In this document: positions 59,963 to 64,000 of the stretch, in pieces | How the letters are laid out: every line of letters begins with the position of its first letter | Position numbering within the stretch: the stretch's first letter is position 1 | Source: Piliocolobus tephrosceles | Taxonomy: Eukaryota; Chordata; Mammalia; Primates; Cercopithecidae | Reading direction: 5' to 3' | Assembly: GCF_002776525.5 (NCBI RefSeq) | Contig: NC_045443.1 | Coordinates: 59,088,908 to 59,152,907, forward strand | DNA length: 64,000 nucleotides | Made by a program: the position numbers and the translations under genes | The notes under the pieces: generated by a model | What the model saw: the letters and a program-made list of their open reading frames with translations, nothing else | Database searches by the model: none | Told to the model about the DNA's origin: nothing

Positions 59963-62065
59963 ACTCAGGCACAAGAGAAGAATGCCCTCTTTCACCACTC
60001 CTGTTCAACATAGTATTGAAAATTCTGGGCAGGGCAATCAGGCAAGAGAAATATATAAAGCGTATTCAAATAGGAAGAGAGTAAGTCAAATAATAGTCTC
60101 TGTTTGCAGACGACATGATTGTATAATTAGAAAACCCCATCATCTCAGCCCAAAATCTCCTTAAGCTGATAAGCAAATTCAGCAAAGTCTCAGGACACAA
60201 AATCAACGTGCAAAAAACACAAGAATTCCTATATACCAATAACAGACAAACAGGGAGCCAAATCATGAGTGAACTTCTATTCACAATTGCTACTAATGGA
60301 ATAAAATACCTAGTAATATAACTTGCAAGGGATGTGAAGGACCTCTTCAAGGAGAACTAGGAACTACTGGTCAAGGAAATAAGAGAGGACCCCGACAAAT
60401 GGAAAAACATTCCATGCTCGTGGATAGAAAGAATCAATATCATGAAATGGCCCTACTACCCAAAGTAATTTACAGATTCAATGTTATCCCCATGAAGCTA
60501 CCATTGACTTCCTTCACGTAATTAGAAGAACTGCTTTAAAGTTCATATAGAACCAAAAAAGACCCCACATTGCCAAGACAATCCTTAGGTGAAAGAATAA
60601 AGCTGGAGGCATCATGCTACCTGACTTCAAACTATACTGCAAGGCTACGGTAACCAAAACAGCATGGTACTGGTACTAAAACAGAGATATAGACCAATGG
60701 AACAGAACAGAGTCCTCAGAAATAATACCACACATCGACAGCCATCTGACCTTTGATAAACCTGAGAAAAACAAGAAATGGGGAAAGAATTCCCTATTTA
60801 ATAAATGGTGCTGGGAAAATTGGCTAGCCATAAGTAGAAAGCTGAAACTGGATCCTTTCCTTACTCCTTATACGAAAATTAATTCAAGATGGATTAGAGA
60901 CTTAAATGTTAGACCTAATACCATAAAAACCCTAGAAGAAAACCTAGGTAATACCATTCAGGACATAGGCATGGACAAGGACTTCATGTCTAAAACACCA
61001 AAAGCAATGGCAACAAAAGCCAAAATTGACAAATGGGATCTAATTAAACTAAAGAGCTTCTGCACAGCAAAAGAAACTACCATCAGAGTGAACAGGCAAC
61101 CTACAGAATGGGAGAAAATTTTTGCAATCTACTCATCTGACAAAGGGCTAATATCCAGAACCTACAAAGAACCCAAACAAACTTACAAGAAAAAAACAAA
61201 CAACCCCATCAAAAAGTGGGCAAAGGATATGAACAGACATTTCTCAAAAGAAGACATTCATACAGCCAACAGATACATGAAAAAATGCTCATCATCACTG
61301 GCCATTGGAGAAATGCAAATGAAAACCACAATGAGATACCATCTCACACCAGTTAGAATGGCAATCATTAAAAAGTCAGGAAACAACAGGTGCTGGAGAG
61401 GATGTGGAGAAATAGGAACACTTTTACACTATTGGTGGGATAGCAAACTAGTTCAACCATTGTGGAAAACAGTATGGCAATTCCTCAAGAATCTAGAACT
61501 AGAAATACCATATGACTCAGCCATTGCATTACTGGGTATATACCCAAAGGATTATAAATCACGCTGCTAAAAAGACACATGCACATGTGTTTATTGCAGC
61601 ACTATTCACAATAGCAAAGACTTGGAATCAACCCAAATGTCCGTCAGTGACAGACTAGATTAAGAACATGTGGCACATATACACCATGGAATACTATGCA
61701 GCCATAAAAAGGGATGCGTTTGTGTCCTTTGTAGGGACATGGGTGCAGCTGGAAACCATCATTCTCAGCAAACTTTCACAAGAACAGAAAACGAAACACT
61801 GCAAGTTCTCACTCATAGGTGGGAATTGAACAATGAGATCACTTGGACATGGGAAGGAGAACATCACACACCCGGGTCTATTATGGGGAGGGGGAAGGAA
61901 GGAGGGTTGGCATTGGGAGTTATAACTTATGTAAATGACGAGTTGATTGATGGGTGCTGATGAGTTGATGGGTGCAGCACACCAACATAGCACATGTATA
62001 CATATGTAACAAACCTGCACGTTGTGCACATGTACCCTAGAACTTAAAGTATAATTAAAAAAAAA

Positions 62066-62079
62066 CACACACACACACA
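62066..62079 (+). repeat. (CA)n between two L1 3' ends
   Basis: A short CA repeat sits after the A tail of L1 copy 2 and before the next L1 3' fragment. It could have grown from the junction or from the 'ccacaatgagat' start of that fragment. Confidence 0.8.
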
Positions 62080-62800
62080 ATAAGATACTATCTCACACCA
62101 GTTGGAATGGCAATCATTAAAAAGTCAGGAAACAACAGACGCTGGAGAGGATGTGGAGAAATAGGAACGCTTTTACACTGTTGGTGGAAATGTACATTAG
62201 TTCAACCATTGTGGAAGACAGTGTGGCAATTTCTCAAGTATCTAGAACCAGAAGTACCATTTGACCCAGCTATCCCATTACTGAATATATACACAAAGGA
62301 TTATAAATCATTCTACTATAAAGACACATGCACATGTATGTTTATTACAGCACTATTTACAATAGTAAAGACTTGGAACCAATCCAAATGCCCATCAATG
62401 ATAGACTGGATAATGAAATCATGACACATATACACCATAGAATACTATGCAGCCAAAAAGAAGATAAGTCTGTTGCAGGGACATGGACAAAGCTGGAAAC
62501 AATCATTCTCAGCAAACTAACACAGGAACAGAAAACAAAACATCACATGTTCTCACTCAAAAGTGGGAGTTGAACAGTGAGAACATATGGGCACAGAGAG
62601 GGGAACATCACACACCAAGGCCTGTTGGGAGGTGAGGAACAAGGGGAGGAATAGCATTAGGTGAAATATCTAATGTAAACAACGGGTTGATGGGTGCAAC
62701 AAACCTCTATGGCACATGTATACCTATGTAACAAACCTGAACATTCTGCTCATGTATCCCCGAACTTAAACTATAATTTGAAAAAAAAAAAAGAAAGAAA
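62080..62800 (+). mobile_element. Extra 5'-truncated L1 3' end, same orientation
   Basis: Starts inside ORF2 ('aataagatactatctcacacc') and runs to a 3' end with an A/GAAA tail (62781-62800). Its 3' UTR ('tggcacatgtatacctatg', 'ctgaacattctgctcatg') differs clearly from copy 2, so it is an older L1 subfamily and not a duplicate of copy 2's own end. The shared target site duplication lies beyond it. Confidence 0.93.
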
Positions 62801-62816
62801 GAAAGGAAATAGGATC
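62801..62816 (+). repeat. Right 16-bp target site duplication of composite L1
   Basis: GAAAGGAAATAGGATC is identical to 55164-55179, followed by continuing antisense L2. Confidence 0.9.
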
Positions 62817-62890
62817 CAAAGCACAAGTAGAGGGATTGGTGTTAGATAGGAAGGGACACGTACTCTACAGCAATGATTGTCACTGTCGGC
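62817..62890 (-). mobile_element. Antisense L2 LINE, continued
   Basis: 'caaagcacaagtagagggattggtg' follows on from the L2 interrupted at 55163 and matches the L2 phrase 'agcacaggtggaggg'. Confidence 0.65.
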
Positions 62891-62914
62891 TAGCAGAAAT
62901 GTCACCTGGGGGCT

Positions 62915-64000
62915 CTTTTTTATTATTATACTTTAAGTTCCAGGGTACATGTGCAAAATGTGCAGGTTTGTTACATATGTACACATGTGCCATGTTGGTG
63001 TGCTGCACCCATTAACTCGTCATTTACATTAGGTATATCTCCTAATGCTATCCCACCCCTCTGTCCCCTCTCCACAATACGCCCTGGTGGGTGATGTTCC
63101 CCTTCCCGTGTCCAAGTGATCTCATTGTTCAATTCCCACCTATGAGTGAGAATATGTGGTGTTTGGTTTTCTGTTCTTGCAATAGTTTGCAGAGAATGAT
63201 GGTTTCCAGCTGCATCCATGTCCCTACAAAGGACACAAACTCATCCTTTTATATGGCTGCATAGTATTCCATGGTGTATATGTGCCTCATTTTCTTAATC
63301 CAGTCTGTCACTGATGGACATATGGGTTGATTCCAAGTCTTTGCTATTGTGAATAGAGCTGCAATAAAATACGTGTGCATGTGTCTTAGAGCAGCATGAT
63401 TTATAATCCTTTGGGCATATACCCAGTAGTGGGATAGGTGGGTCAAATGGTATTTCTAGTTCTAGATCTTGAGGAATCGCCACACTGTTTTCCACAATGG
63501 TTAAACTAGTTTACAATCCCACCAACAGTGTAAAAGTCTTCCTATTTCTCCACATCCTTTCCAGCATCTGTTCTTTCCTGATTTTTTAATGATTGCCATT
63601 CTAACTGGTGTGAGATGGTATCTCATTGTGGTTTTGATTTGCATTTCTCTGATGGCCAGTGATGATGAGCATTTTTTCACGTGTCTGTTGCCTACATGAA
63701 TGTATTCTTTTGAGAAGTGGCTGTTCATATACTTTGCCCACTTTTTGATGGGGTTCTTTGCTTTTTTCTTGTAAATTTGTTTGAGTTCTTTGTAGGTTCT
63801 GGATATTAGCCCTTTGTCAGATGAGTAGATTGCAAAAATTTTCTCCCATTCTGTAGGTTGCCTGTTCACTCTGATGGTAGTTTCTTTTGCTGTGCAGAAG
63901 CTCTTTAGTTTAATTAGATCCCATTTGTCAATTTTGGCTTCTGTTGCCATTGCTTTTAGTGTTATAGACACGAAGTCCTTGCCCATGCCTATGTCCTGAA
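62915..64000 (-). mobile_element. Antisense L1PA-type LINE, cut by window end
   Basis: Reverse complement of an L1 3' end: short T run and 'attattatactttaagttcc', the 3' UTR, then the ORF2 stop (TCA at 63129-63131) and ORF2 C-terminal coding text to the window edge. A 161-codon stretch is open (63501-63986), with frameshifts near 63490. The 5' part and its target site duplication lie outside. Confidence 0.95.

Larger units (their letters stand above)
57592..61829 (+). pseudogene. L1 ORF2 relic with Alu insertion, copy 2
   Basis: ATG at 57592; ancestral TGA at 61827-61829. Endonuclease: 'CCIQEIHLTCKDTHRLKI' (about 57705-57760), 'VGDFNTPLS' (about 58014) and 'YKIDHMIGS' (about 58190) are kept. 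The catalytic-type SDH reads S-D-L (58269-58277), so the endonuclease would be inactive. A 95-bp duplication at 58438-58628 shifts the frame. The Alu splits the RT. The FADD box is encoded at 60103-60114 but a TAA follows at 60124-60126. Near the C terminus about 199 codons are open (60971-61570). Confidence 0.94.
55180..62065 (+). mobile_element. Near full-length L1PA-type LINE, copy 2
   Basis: Sense L1 with 5' UTR (start 'gggcaagatggctgaatagg' near 55187), ORF1 and ORF2 relics, and a 3' UTR with the 'gttgatgggtgctgatgag' duplication, ending 'aaagtataattaaaaaaaaa'. It carries an Alu insertion (59661-59962) and a 95-bp tandem duplication (58438-58628). Immediately after its A tail comes a second L1 3' end rather than genomic flank. 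Immobile because both frames are broken. Confidence 0.96.

Noticed and set aside
1..64000. CRISPR arrays, operons, bacterial or viral gene cassettes
   Set aside because: No spaced direct repeats of that type and no prokaryotic gene structure. The window is primate interspersed-repeat DNA.

Overview
The window is primate genomic DNA. It is AT-rich and repeat-dense, with Alu, L1PA-type L1, MaLR LTR elements, L2, MIR and DNA transposon relics and no convincing intact protein-coding gene. The AluY at 31198-31500 carries sequence variants I associate with Old World monkey Alu (AluYRa-like) lineages, such as 'gagatctggccactgcactcc' where human AluY has 'gagatcgcgccactg', together with 'gcgtaaacccggg'. 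The duplicated 'gttgatgggtgctga(t/c)gagttgatgggtgca' motif in two L1 3' UTRs points the same way. A cercopithecid (macaque, baboon or vervet-like) genome is my best inference. Ten Ns inside a TG microsatellite show a draft or scaffolded assembly.

Layout. 1-4190: AT-rich unique sequence. 4190-9300: an old L1M 3' end, a MIR, an Alu fragment, a processed KRT8 (keratin 8) pseudogene (about 5545-7294), then a chimeric retroinsertion in which a 128-bp 18S rRNA fragment is fused to a 5'-truncated L1, then a DNA-transposon relic. 9300-17980: unique sequence with scattered MIR/L2 pieces, a poly-C tract and one splice-bounded candidate exon of unknown identity. 17980-20560: an antisense L2 invaded by a purine repeat and two Alus. 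23860-27400: a nested stack of antisense L1M, a Tigger-like DNA transposon, a MaLR provirus (-) and a MaLR solo LTR (-). 28740-29785: degenerate L2. 31183-31515: young AluY with a perfect 15-bp target site duplication. 32707-35066: two-LTR MaLR provirus (+). 36593-36703: TG microsatellite with the assembly gap. 38870-47520: MER5-like, Alu, LTR-like, L1 and LTR relics. 47557-64000: an L1-dominated block with two near full-length, mutated sense L1 copies, the second carrying an extra L1 3' end, an Alu and an internal 95-bp duplication, followed by an antisense L1 that runs off the window.

No operon or pathway logic applies. The features are related by retrotransposition: L1 machinery most likely mobilised the KRT8 mRNA, the Alus and the 18S-L1 chimera. 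The most unusual observations are the 18S rRNA-L1 fusion (7388-8806) and the composite L1 with two successive 3' ends inside a single 16-bp target site duplication (55164-62816).
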